DNA of 64,000 bases, from positions 124,001-188,000 of the forward strand of contig CAZCZE010000049.1 in NCBI GenBank assembly GCA_964503125.1, read 5' to 3'. Position numbers and translations under genes: made by a program. The notes under the pieces were generated by a model. It ran no database searches, was not told the origin of the DNA, and saw only the letters and a list, made by a program, of their open reading frames with translations. The DNA comes from FEN-1219 sp964503125 (GTDB taxonomy: Bacteria > Pseudomonadota > Gammaproteobacteria > Steroidobacterales > Rariloculaceae). Positions within the stretch are counted from its first letter, which is position 1. Every line of letters begins with the position of its first letter. Positions 33,822 through 41,959 of this stretch are shown here, piece by piece.

Positions 33822-34627
33822 GCTGCGATCTCGTCCGTCCACACACTGAAGCTTTCGAGTTTCGACAACCCGAAACTGGTCGTGAGCGCAACGTCCGCTG
33901 CGTCTCTACCTCGAGCGATCAGGATCCGCCCGACCCGTGGCATATTGTTTCGTGGATCGAAGGTGTACCAACCGTCGTCCAGATAGGCCTCTAGCCACGC
34001 CGCGAAGTCCATCGGCCCATAGGGCGGGGGAACGCCGATGTCGCCGAGGTAGCCGGTGCAGTATCGCGCCGGAATATTCATGCATCGACAGAATGCGATA
34101 GCGAGGTGAGCGAAATCGCGGCATACGCCCTGGCGATCACAGTAAGCCTGAAACGCGGTCTTCGTTGGGCTCGAACGACCATAGCCGAACGTGATGTGGC
34201 TATGGACGAAGTCGCAGATAGCCTGGACACGCGGCCACCCCGTCGGTGTCGCGCCGAACATCTGCCAAGCCGCTTCCGAGAGGACGTCGGTTTCGCAGTA
34301 TCTGCTGCCAAGCAGAAAGGGCAAAGTCTCTTCGGGTAGCGATTGCACCGGTCGCCCACCAAGCCAAGGCGCCAACTGGTCGACGTCGCCCGTGTCGGAT
34401 ACCACGGCGTCGCTCGTCAGCCTGAGCGTGCCGGCGGGCGCCACGAAACGGTCACACCAGTTGCCGAACGAGTCTAGATACGACGTCACTGGAACGGACG
34501 GACTCAGCGACAATTGGTCGGGCTTGACGATATCCGCGGCGCGACTGGGGTGAACGCGCAAGGTGGCGATTATCGGCGTGGGTTGTGGACACTGATAGAC
34601 CAGTTCATAGCCAACGCGGATATGCAT
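33818..34627 (-). CDS. Transglutaminase-like protein of the Anbu operon
   Basis: 269 residues, cytoplasmic. The N-terminal beta region (MHIRVGYELVYQCPQPTPII) and the transglutaminase core with Cys169 in CDRQGVCRDFAHLAIAFCRC and Asp224 in WYTFDPRNN match COG1305 proteins that accompany Anbu. Where most transglutaminase cores show HAW, this protein reads MDFAAWLEAYL, with Ala209 in the expected His position. It may therefore be inactive as a transamidase/protease or use another residue. The gene is coupled to Anbu by an ATGA overlap. In complete loci an alpha-E protein and a circularly permuted ATP-grasp protein are also encoded; neither is found in the 218 bases upstream. Confidence 0.85.
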   Translation of the reverse strand: MHIRVGYELVYQCPQPTPIIATLRVHPSRAADIVKPDQLSLSPSVPVTSYLDSFGNWCDRFVAPAGTLRLTSDAVVSDTGDVDQLAPWLGGRPVQSLPEETLPFLLGSRYCETDVLSEAAWQMFGATPTGWPRVQAICDFVHSHITFGYGRSSPTKTAFQAYCDRQGVCRDFAHLAIAFCRCMNIPARYCTGYLGDIGVPPPYGPMDFAAWLEAYLDDGWYTFDPRNNMPRVGRILIARGRDAADVALTTSFGLSKLESFSVWTDEIAA

Positions 34628-34845
34628 GAATTGCCTCTTCCTATCGCTGTTGTGTGCTCGGCGTCGGGCGCGCCCCTAATGCACAGGCGCTACCACGAGA
34701 GTCGGCCAGAATGCGCACTTGGGTTTGCACTCGTCTGTATGCTCGAGCACATACGTCTGGAGTGAATGCTGGCGGCCGGCGGGAAACGCGAGCTGTATGG
34801 CGCCCACCCTCGCCGGGGCTCACCTCCACGCGTGAGCAAACCGCG
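34628..34845. other. Intergenic stretch upstream of the transglutaminase, Anbu partners absent
   Basis: 218 bases between the transglutaminase start and the lipoprotein stop. No frame on either strand shows ATP-grasp or alpha-E sequence, the usual upstream partners of Anbu. Base composition stays lower in GC up to about 34760 and then rises, marking a probable boundary of the Anbu segment. Confidence 0.5.
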
Positions 34846-36105
34846 TCAGAGCTTGCGGCGGTCGATGAGCAGCGTGTGGACGGCGCCGGCGGCGTCGAGG
34901 GTGGTCCAGGCGACGAGCGCGTCGTCGCCGGTTGCGATGATCTGAGGCACGTCGACGGGCTGAGCTTCCATGCTGTGCGCGAGCACGCGCAGTTCGCCGA
35001 GCGCGCCGTCGGCGCCGACCGTGCGCGCCGCGAGATCGAGGCCGCCGCCGGCCGCCCTGCGCCACCAGGTCACCAAGGCCCTGCCGTCGTGCTCGAGCAG
35101 CAGGCCCACTTGGCCGAACGACCCCGCGCCGTCGAGGTCGACGGCCGGCGCGAAAGTGCGCGCGCCGTCGTTCGAGCGCGCGATGCGCACGCGCGGGTCG
35201 TTGCCGGCCGCGGTGAACCACGCGACCGCGACGGTGTCGCCCGCGGCCGCGATCGCGGGGCCGTTCACGGGACAGCCTTCGATGTGCCAACCGTCGACGG
35301 CCACGGCGACGGCGTCGCCCCAGGCGCCGTCGGCATGGCGGCGCACGACGATGTCGCGGATCTCCGAAGGATGGCGATCGCGATAGGCGACGACCGGGCC
35401 CGACGCCGTCATGGCCAGGTCGGGCTGGCAGCAATCGCAGACGAGCTCGTCGACGATCTCGCGCGCGACGACGGCTCCCGAGCGGTCGAGCCGCGCCACC
35501 CGCAAGCTCGTACCGAGCAGCTTGTCGGGCTCGTCGAACGACCACTCGGCGAGCTGCCGGCCGTCGAGCCAGAACGCGCCGATCGCGTCGTTCCAAGCGA
35601 AGAGCTCGACGAAGCCGTGCTCGGCGGCCGTCGCATCGTCGTTGAGTTGCACGGGCGCGTTCCAGGTTCGTCCGCCGTCGCCCGATACGGCCGTTGCGAC
35701 GTGGTACGCGCCGGCCGAGCCTTCCGCGAGCTTGAGCCAATGCGCGGCCCACACGTCGGCGGTGACCGGCTGCACGGACGGCATATCGGCCCAGTTGACG
35801 AACAGGTCGCGCCCGCTCATGACCCGTTGCGGCGTGCCGAACGCGCCGCCCGTGAAGCGCGCATAGCGCAACGCCACCCCGTCGCTCGCGGGCTCGAGCC
35901 AGCTTAAGATCGGCGTGCCGTCGACATCGGCCGCGAGCCGCGGCTGACCGCTGCCCGCGCCGCCCGGAAACCCGACGGCACGCGGCGCGAACGCCGCGGG
36001 GAGCGTGTCGTCGGCGCCGCGCGAGCACGCGGCGAGCAGCGCTGCGAGCGCAATGACGCAGGAGACGCGCCCGAGTGCCGTGCGTGGTCCAAGCATGGTG
36101 AGCAT
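34846..36105 (-). CDS. Sialidase-like (BNR-repeat) lipoprotein
   Basis: 419 residues. The N-terminus VIALAALLAACSRG contains a lipobox (LAAC), so the mature protein is lipidated and membrane-anchored. The remainder looks like a six-bladed beta-propeller with BNR/Asp-box-type repeats: AVSGDGGRTWNAPVQLND, ARSNDGARTFAPAVDLD, and repeating VAYRDR, VAWFT, VTWWRR strand ends. A CDCCQPDLAM motif gives three close cysteines. Such propellers occur in sialidases but also in many binding proteins; no catalytic Arg triad can be confirmed. Start at 36105 (MLTMLGPRT) or 36096 (MLGPRT). It is 19 bases downstream of the RluA-like gene on the same strand. Confidence 0.8.
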   Translation of the reverse strand: MLTMLGPRTALGRVSCVIALAALLAACSRGADDTLPAAFAPRAVGFPGGAGSGQPRLAADVDGTPILSWLEPASDGVALRYARFTGGAFGTPQRVMSGRDLFVNWADMPSVQPVTADVWAAHWLKLAEGSAGAYHVATAVSGDGGRTWNAPVQLNDDATAAEHGFVELFAWNDAIGAFWLDGRQLAEWSFDEPDKLLGTSLRVARLDRSGAVVAREIVDELVCDCCQPDLAMTASGPVVAYRDRHPSEIRDIVVRRHADGAWGDAVAVAVDGWHIEGCPVNGPAIAAAGDTVAVAWFTAAGNDPRVRIARSNDGARTFAPAVDLDGAGSFGQVGLLLEHDGRALVTWWRRAAGGGLDLAARTVGADGALGELRVLAHSMEAQPVDVPQIIATGDDALVAWTTLDAAGAVHTLLIDRRKL

Positions 36106-36124
36106 TGTAGACCGGCGCGCGACT

Positions 36125-37018
36125 CTACGGCACGAGCCAGTCAGGCCGCGAGCGCAGCCGAATACGGACGCCGCTCGCGGGGTGCGTGAACGACAGCGCC
36201 GCGGCGTGCAGCAGATAGCCGCCCGCGCCGGGCGGCACGTTGCTCTTCGGCGTGCCGCCGGGGCCGAACAGCGGGTCGCCGATGATCGGTGCGCCGGCCG
36301 CGGCCAAATGGATGCGGATTTGATCGGGCCGGCCCGTGATGGGCTGCGCGGCGACGAGTGACCGCTCGCGCTCGCGGCGCAGCACGCGCACGCGCGTGAG
36401 CGACGCACGGCCGTGCCCGGCCGCGACGTGAATCGCGATCGGCCCGTGCTCCATCCGCGCGATCGGCTGGCGCGCGGCGAACGACGCAGGCAGCGTCGCG
36501 CCTTCGACCCACGCGAGGTAGGTCTTGCCGAAACACCCCTCGCGCAGTTGCCGACTCAGCGAGGCCCTGCCGAGGGCGCTCTTGCCGAAGGCGATGAGTC
36601 CCGAAGTCCCGCGTCCGAGGCGGTGCGCCGGCGCTGCGGCCACGCGCGACGCGTCGCTCGAGCGCACGAGCGTCAGCAGCGTCCGCGCCGAGAACGGCCC
36701 CGCGGGTAGGACCTGCAAGCCCGCGGGCTTCACGACGACGAGCACGTGCTCGTCCTCGAACGCCACGGCAAACGACTCGGGCGCGGCCGGCTCCGCCCAC
36801 GGCGGGCGATGGAACTCGAGCTCGTCGCCCGCGGCGAGCGGTTCATCCGGCGCGACGCGGCGACCGTTGACGAGCACTCGGCCGTTCTCGATCGCACCGC
36901 GCCAGGCGGCCTCGTCCGAGTGACGGAACCGCGCGACGTGGAACGCGAGCACGCTTGAGTCCGCGGCCTCCGCTGGGACGCGAGTGCGGTAGATGAAACC
37001 CTGATTGGTCGTGCTCAT
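36125..37018 (-). CDS. RluA-type pseudouridine synthase-like protein lacking the usual catalytic Asp
   Basis: 297 residues. The N-terminal S4-like region (VLAFHVARFRHSDEAAWRGA, GRVLVNGRRVAPDEPLAAGD) and the RluA catalytic domain (VVVKPAGLQVLPAG, KTYLAWVEG, GRPDQIRIHLAAAGAPIIGD, YLLHAAALSFTHPASG) are complete. The signature normally reads HRLDR.TSGL with Asp as nucleophile; here residues 132-141 read HRLGRGTSGL, with Gly135. I recall other RluA-like proteins with the same change, so this is likely a real subfamily rather than a sequencing error, and activity as a uridine isomerase is doubtful. Cytoplasmic. Confidence 0.87.
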   Translation of the reverse strand: MSTTNQGFIYRTRVPAEAADSSVLAFHVARFRHSDEAAWRGAIENGRVLVNGRRVAPDEPLAAGDELEFHRPPWAEPAAPESFAVAFEDEHVLVVVKPAGLQVLPAGPFSARTLLTLVRSSDASRVAAAPAHRLGRGTSGLIAFGKSALGRASLSRQLREGCFGKTYLAWVEGATLPASFAARQPIARMEHGPIAIHVAAGHGRASLTRVRVLRRERERSLVAAQPITGRPDQIRIHLAAAGAPIIGDPLFGPGGTPKSNVPPGAGGYLLHAAALSFTHPASGVRIRLRSRPDWLVP

Positions 37019-37087
37019 GCGCGTAGCGATTCTAACGCGCCGGATACGGCGGCAGGCTCGGGGCGCACTTCGCGTTTTGTCGTATCG

Positions 37088-37609
37088 CTAGCCGCGCAGC
37101 GCCGCCGACCAGCGCGCGAGCTTCTGCTCGAAGCGCAACGACGCGTAAGCCGGGCTCGTCGACGGCAGCAGGCGGGTGGCGAGCGCCGCCCGCTCGGGCT
37201 TGAGCTGCGGAACGACCCTGCGGCGATAGAGCTCCGCTGCCGTGCGGCCGTTGAAGCAAACGAGGGCGATGCCGCGGTGGCGCGCGAGAAACGACGCGAA
37301 GTCGTTGACGACGATGCTCTTAGGATCGATCGACGAATCGAGGCTACCCTCGCGCTCGCCGGCCGCGAGCACGTCCCAGAGCGCCACGTTTCCTAAACGC
37401 AGCCGTTCGAGCCGCTGCTCGTACGGCAGCGACGGCTCTGCGCCGAGCAACCGGCCCATGATGCGCCAGAACGCGTTCTGCGGCTGCGCGTAGTACTGGT
37501 GCTCTGCGAGCGAGCGGCGCCCCGGCAGGCTGCCGAGCACGAGCACGCGCGCACGGTCGTCGGCGACGGGCGGGAAGCCCACCGACAGCGACACGCCCTT
37601 GCGGCTCAC
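37088..37609 (-). CDS. DNA-deoxyinosine glycosylase (uracil-DNA glycosylase superfamily, family 6)
   Basis: 173 residues. VLVLGSLPGRRSLAEHQYYA followed by QPQNAFWRIMGRLLG is the diagnostic block of the hypoxanthine-DNA glycosylase group, and LLPSTSPAYASL is the C-terminal motif of the superfamily. The enzyme removes deaminated bases (hypoxanthine, sometimes uracil) from DNA to start base-excision repair. The start is the GTG at 37609, which overlaps the mtgA stop (GTGA); no in-frame ATG precedes the conserved block. Co-translation with a cell-wall gene is probably incidental. Confidence 0.87.
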   Translation of the reverse strand: MSRKGVSLSVGFPPVADDRARVLVLGSLPGRRSLAEHQYYAQPQNAFWRIMGRLLGAEPSLPYEQRLERLRLGNVALWDVLAAGEREGSLDSSIDPKSIVVNDFASFLARHRGIALVCFNGRTAAELYRRRVVPQLKPERAALATRLLPSTSPAYASLRFEQKLARWSAALRG

Positions 37610-38310
37610 CAGGCGATACCGCGGTAGTGGCCGCGCGCGTCGAGCAGGTAGATCTCCGCCACGATCGCCGCTTGGCGGCCGCGAACGTAGGCGCTCGGCC
37701 GCGCCGCGCTGAGCCGCCGCGGGTTCGGCAGCACGGCCGCGAGCAACGCGGCCTGCGACACGTCGAGCATCACGGCGTGCGTCCCGAAGAATTCCTGCGC
37801 GGCCGCCTCGACGCCGAACACGTTGGGGCCGAGCTCCGCAACGTTGAGGTACACCTCGAGGATGCGCTCCTTCGGCCACAGGAGCTCGATCAGCAGCGCG
37901 AAATAGGCCTCGAGCGCCTTGCGGCCCACGCTGCGTCCCTGCCAGAGGAACAAGTTCTTCGCGACTTGTTGCGTGATCGTCGAGGCGCCGCGCATGTCGC
38001 CGCCGTCGCGATACTCCGCGAACGCCTTGTCGAGCGACACGAGGTCGATGCCGCGGTGCTGGAGAAAGCGCTGATCCTCGGACGCCATGACGGCGCGCGC
38101 CGCCGCCGCCGCGATCTCGCTGCGATCGACCCAACGGTAGCTCAGGTCGCCGAGGCTGCCCGGCTGCTGCAGCATCACGGCCGTGAACGGCGGGTCGACC
38201 CAGCGAAACAGAGCGACGGCCCCGACCGACAGCAGCAGCCACGCGGCCAACGCGAGCGCGACCCCGCGCAGCACGCGACCGAACCACCGTCGAGTCTTGC
38301 GCGCGGCCAA
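37606..38310 (-). CDS. mtgA: Monofunctional peptidoglycan glycosyltransferase MtgA
   Basis: 234 residues, GT51 family. One membrane helix (VLRGVALALAAWLLLSVGAV, about 13-32) anchors it; the periplasmic domain has AVMASEDQRFLQHRGIDL with the catalytic Glu, GASTITQQVAKNLFLWQGRS, RKALEAYFALLIELLWPKER and ILEVYLNVAELGPNVFGVEA, all GT51 motifs. It polymerises lipid II glycan strands without transpeptidation. TTG 38310 was chosen: it gives the usual MtgA length, has AAGG five bases upstream, and no ATG or GTG fits. It begins 7 bases after the DUF3999 stop. Confidence 0.9.
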   Translation of the reverse strand: MAARKTRRWFGRVLRGVALALAAWLLLSVGAVALFRWVDPPFTAVMLQQPGSLGDLSYRWVDRSEIAAAAARAVMASEDQRFLQHRGIDLVSLDKAFAEYRDGGDMRGASTITQQVAKNLFLWQGRSVGRKALEAYFALLIELLWPKERILEVYLNVAELGPNVFGVEAAAQEFFGTHAVMLDVSQAALLAAVLPNPRRLSAARPSAYVRGRQAAIVAEIYLLDARGHYRGIAW

Positions 38311-38317
38311 GACGGCC

Positions 38318-39229
38318 TTAAGGAGGTTTCCGTTGCATCTCCCGCGCGAGTCTAACCGCCATGCCGCCAACCACAAGCACGCCGCCGACGAGCACGGCCC
38401 ACAAGGCCGCCGTGCGCCACGGGAACGGCCGCGGCGCGCGCAGCGCCGCCGGACCGCCGAGCTCGCGCCTGGCGCCGAGGGTCGCGATCGGGACGGCGCG
38501 CGGCCTGGGTGCGATCTCGGACCACACGGCCGCGAACGTCGGATCGGGCCCGGCCTCGTCGGCCAGCGTGCCGGCCACGAGCCACCACGGCCCGCTGCCG
38601 CGCGCGCCGACGCGTAAGTATTCCTGCGGGTACGTGAGCGTGAGCTCGAGCGGCGCCGCGCGCGGCGATTCCCCCAGCACGCGCAAATAGCGCACCTCAC
38701 GGCGGCCGACGGTGACCGGCGGGCTCGCAAACGTTCGGCCCTCGAACGTCAGCGCATAGAACAACGTGTCGCTCACGATCGGCAGCCAAGGGCCGGCGAG
38801 GGAATCGCTGCCCTCCACGTCGCCGCGCAACCACCCGGCTTCGCCCGCGAACGCGATCGTCACGGCCGACGCGGGCAGCGAGGCGCCGACGTCGAAGTAC
38901 CAGGCGTTGGCCGCAGCGTCCGGGGGCAGCGCGTCTGCCGCGAGCGGTTGCACGGCGACGCTGCGCACCGTCGCCGACGCCGTGGCGCTCGACGCGCCGC
39001 GGCGAAAGAAAGGCAGCGGCGTGCCGTCGGCATCGAGCACGGCGATCTCGTCGATGCTCGTGGCCGCGGCGTAGACCTCGGCCGTGAGCGGCACGTCGAA
39101 GACCTCGGCGCCGGGCGGTGGCTCGAGCGGCCAACCCGCGACGAACTCGTCGAGCGTGAGCGCCGCGGCGGCCGCTGCGGCGAGCGCCGCGCTCGCGGCC
39201 ACGGACAACACGGTCTTGCGGTGGCGCAT
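38318..39229 (-). CDS. DUF3999 family protein
   Basis: 303 residues, shorter than typical DUF3999 proteins (usually over 400). A signal peptide (TVLSVAASAALAAAAAAALT) precedes an extracytoplasmic beta-rich region with YAAATSIDEIAVLDADGTPL, AWYFDVGASLPASAVTIAFA and REVRYLRVLGESPRAAPLEL. A C-terminal membrane helix (TAALWAVLVGGVLVVGGMAV) anchors it to the inner membrane. DUF3999 genes characteristically follow DUF2339 genes, as here (11-base gap), implying a shared but unknown envelope function. mtgA follows after 7 bases. Confidence 0.85.
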   Translation of the reverse strand: MRHRKTVLSVAASAALAAAAAAALTLDEFVAGWPLEPPPGAEVFDVPLTAEVYAAATSIDEIAVLDADGTPLPFFRRGASSATASATVRSVAVQPLAADALPPDAAANAWYFDVGASLPASAVTIAFAGEAGWLRGDVEGSDSLAGPWLPIVSDTLFYALTFEGRTFASPPVTVGRREVRYLRVLGESPRAAPLELTLTYPQEYLRVGARGSGPWWLVAGTLADEAGPDPTFAAVWSEIAPRPRAVPIATLGARRELGGPAALRAPRPFPWRTAALWAVLVGGVLVVGGMAVRLAREMQRKPP

Positions 39230-39240
39230 GGTGGGCTCCG

Positions 39241-41958
39241 TCAAAGGCTCGCCGCGGGCACGGGCTCGGCGCGCGGCGGCACGGGCGCGAAATAGCCGAC
39301 GACGAGCAACAGCACGCCGACGCCGAGGAACGACACGACGCGCGCCATGGTGCCCGTGTTGCCGAGGTCGACGAGGAACAGCTTCGCGACGACGACGGCC
39401 ATGAGCAGCGCGCCCACGACCCAGACGCTGCGCCGCGCCGAGCGCGTGCCGACGATCATCCCGGCTAGACCTGCGATGCCCCAGACGATCGACAGCGCGC
39501 TCTGGAACGTCGTCGACGTCGCGAGGCTGTCGAGCTCGTAGGGCACTTGGGCCCAGTGATGCACGGCGCGCGCGACCGCCAGCGTGACGAGGAACCACGC
39601 GGCCGCGGCCGCGATTCCGGCGCGCTGGCGCGCGAAGTCGGGCTCCGAGCTCTGCGCCGAGACGGCGCCGAGCCAGCGCAGCAAGAGCAGCACGACGAGC
39701 ACGCTGACGAGCTCGAGCGGATTCAAGACCGGCACGTACGGCAACGGCGGGGCGTCACCGGGCGACTGCACGTTGAGCACGATCGTTGCCATGACGAGCC
39801 CCGCGAGCACGACGCCGCAGCCCGCCAACAGATAGGTGCGAGCTTCGGCCGCGAACGGCCAGACTCGCTTCTCCGTCGCGTGCAGCGTGGCGAAGAGCAG
39901 CGCCGCGACGACGGCGAGCGCGGCCGCCTCGGGCCAGATGCCCCCCGCGGCGCGCACGAGCCAATGCGTCTCCCAGGCGGCAAGGCCGGCGACGAGCCAA
40001 TAGCCCGTGGGGTGCAGCGCGCCGCGCAACGCCGGGAAGCGCGCCTCGCGCGCGTGGAGCACGAGCAGCATCGCGGCCACGACGCCCGGCCACGCGAGCC
40101 AGCCGAGCTCTTGTGCGGGATGCTCCAGTCGCACGATGGCATCGACGGCGCCGATCGCCGCGATGGGCCAGAGCGTCAGCGCAAGCCAGTCGAGCCGCGG
40201 CCAATCGATGCGCGCCGCCAACCGGGCCGCAACCACGGCCGTCGCGCCCGCGAACAGCAGGCCGGCCGCGAGCTCGTAGAGCTCGACGTGCCGCTCGATC
40301 TCGCTCATGCCGCCGAATAGCCACCAGGCGCCGGCCCAGAGCAACAACGCCACCGCGAGCGGCGCGCGGAGCGCCTCGTGCAGCGGCGGCGTGGGCTCGG
40401 GCCGCTCGCGCAGCGGGTCGAGCAGGCGCGCAGAGAAGAACCCGGCGAGCGCGAGCAGCAGAGCGCCGAGATAGTAGCCGTTTAAGATCGGCCACTCGGC
40501 CGCGACCGGGGCCTGCGCGACGTAGGCAGCGCCCGCCAGCGCTTGCAGCGCCAAGCCCGCCGCGAGCGCGAGCTTGCGCTGCTGGCGGAGCGCGAGCCAG
40601 ACGAGCGCCGCGCCCTGCAACGCCCACGCGGCCGAGGTCCAGCGCGCGTCGAGCGCCAGCGGCACGGCGACCGTGAGGAACGCGACGCCGAGCGCGAGCT
40701 CGGACTCGACGAGCACGCGCAGCTCTTCGCGGCGCAAGCGGTTGAGATACGCGGCGAGGCCGACGTAGAACGCGGCCAGCGCGAGCGCGCTCAACGCCAG
40801 GCCGTATTCCGTGTCGCCGACGAGCTGGCTCTGCAACGCGAACGCGACGATCGGCGTGCCGAACACGAGCGTGCCGTCGACGAAACCCGCAAGACGCGGC
40901 TCCGAGCGCGTCGCGAACAGCACGGGGATCACGAGGTACATGAGCGTGAATAGCACGAGAAACGGCTCGGTCGTCGCGAACAGCTCGGGCTCGTACGCGT
41001 CGGCGCCCCAGAGCGTGCCGATGAGAAACGTAAACACGAAGCCGAGCGCGTTGAGCTCGCGCCAGGCCTTGAACCACGCGATCGCGACGATCGCGAGGTC
41101 GATGACCGCGTAGTAGCTGAACAGCACGACGTGATTGCCCGAGTCCGACGACGCGAGCACGGGCGCCATGAAGCCGCCGAAAATACCGAGCACCGCAAGC
41201 GCGCGCGCATCCTGGAGCACGGCGAGCGCCGCAGCCGCCAGCGTTACCCCGACGAGCAGCACGAACGTGGCCAACGCGGGCAACAGCAGAAAGTTTGCGT
41301 AGGCCGCGTAGATCGTGATGTAGAGCACGCCGATGCCGCCGCCCTGGACGCTGAGCGCGTAGGTACGGTTGCGCTCGCGCAGCCGCCAACCGAGCACGAG
41401 CAAGCCGATGCCGAACAGCGCGACGCCCATGAGCCACAGCTCGATCGGCAGCGTGAACCATTCCCGGTCGATGCCTTCCTTGACGAGGAAGCCGACACCG
41501 AACAACGACAGGACGACGCCGATCTTGACGGGGATGTTGCCCGTCGTGAACCAGCGGGCGACGGCTGCGAAGACCGACTCAACCGCCGACGGCGTAAGCT
41601 CGCGCTGCGCGGCGGCGCGCGTGGCGCGCGCTGCCGACGCGGCCTTCGCTGCGGCCGCAGGCGCCGGCGGCGGCGGCTCGAGCGTGGCGCGCGCCGGCTG
41701 CGGCTCCAGGCTCGGCGCGGACGCGACCGCCGCCGGGGCGGGAGCCGCGGGCGCGGGCACCTGAGGCGCGGGCGCGCGTGCCGACGCAGCCGCTCTCTGC
41801 GCATCGAGCCGCTGCTCGACGTGGCGCACACGGCCCGCGAGGTCCGCAACCCATCCTGCGACGGCGCCGCCGATCGCACCGAACACGAAGCCGCCGAGCT
41901 CGCCGAGTAGAGCACCGCCGACGACGAGGCCGAGCAACGCGAACACGAACACCGTCAT
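39241..41958 (-). CDS. DUF2339 polytopic membrane protein
   Basis: 905 residues with more than twenty hydrophobic segments. The first 25 residues form a membrane helix (FVFALLGLVVGGALLGELGG), then a coiled-coil start (GRVRHVEQRLDAQRAA) and a long Ala/Pro linker (about 50-115). From about 130 the membrane domain shows the family-typical WFTTGNIPVKIGVVLSLFGV, GFLVKEGIDREWFTLPIELW and SVQGGGIGVLYITIYAAYAN, ending VAKLFLVDLGNTGTMARVVS. DUF2339 proteins are giant inner-membrane proteins of unknown role, nearly always next to DUF3999. The start at 41958 is one base from the upstream hydrolase stop. Confidence 0.9.
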   Translation of the reverse strand: MTVFVFALLGLVVGGALLGELGGFVFGAIGGAVAGWVADLAGRVRHVEQRLDAQRAAASARAPAPQVPAPAAPAPAAVASAPSLEPQPARATLEPPPPAPAAAAKAASAARATRAAAQRELTPSAVESVFAAVARWFTTGNIPVKIGVVLSLFGVGFLVKEGIDREWFTLPIELWLMGVALFGIGLLVLGWRLRERNRTYALSVQGGGIGVLYITIYAAYANFLLLPALATFVLLVGVTLAAAALAVLQDARALAVLGIFGGFMAPVLASSDSGNHVVLFSYYAVIDLAIVAIAWFKAWRELNALGFVFTFLIGTLWGADAYEPELFATTEPFLVLFTLMYLVIPVLFATRSEPRLAGFVDGTLVFGTPIVAFALQSQLVGDTEYGLALSALALAAFYVGLAAYLNRLRREELRVLVESELALGVAFLTVAVPLALDARWTSAAWALQGAALVWLALRQQRKLALAAGLALQALAGAAYVAQAPVAAEWPILNGYYLGALLLALAGFFSARLLDPLRERPEPTPPLHEALRAPLAVALLLWAGAWWLFGGMSEIERHVELYELAAGLLFAGATAVVAARLAARIDWPRLDWLALTLWPIAAIGAVDAIVRLEHPAQELGWLAWPGVVAAMLLVLHAREARFPALRGALHPTGYWLVAGLAAWETHWLVRAAGGIWPEAAALAVVAALLFATLHATEKRVWPFAAEARTYLLAGCGVVLAGLVMATIVLNVQSPGDAPPLPYVPVLNPLELVSVLVVLLLLRWLGAVSAQSSEPDFARQRAGIAAAAAWFLVTLAVARAVHHWAQVPYELDSLATSTTFQSALSIVWGIAGLAGMIVGTRSARRSVWVVGALLMAVVVAKLFLVDLGNTGTMARVVSFLGVGVLLLVVGYFAPVPPRAEPVPAASL

Positions 41959-41959
41959 G

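Noticed and set aside
34641..34829. Short minus-strand frame upstream of the transglutaminase as an alpha-E remnant
   Set aside because: Its translation has no alpha-E or ATP-grasp resemblance and no ribosome-binding site.
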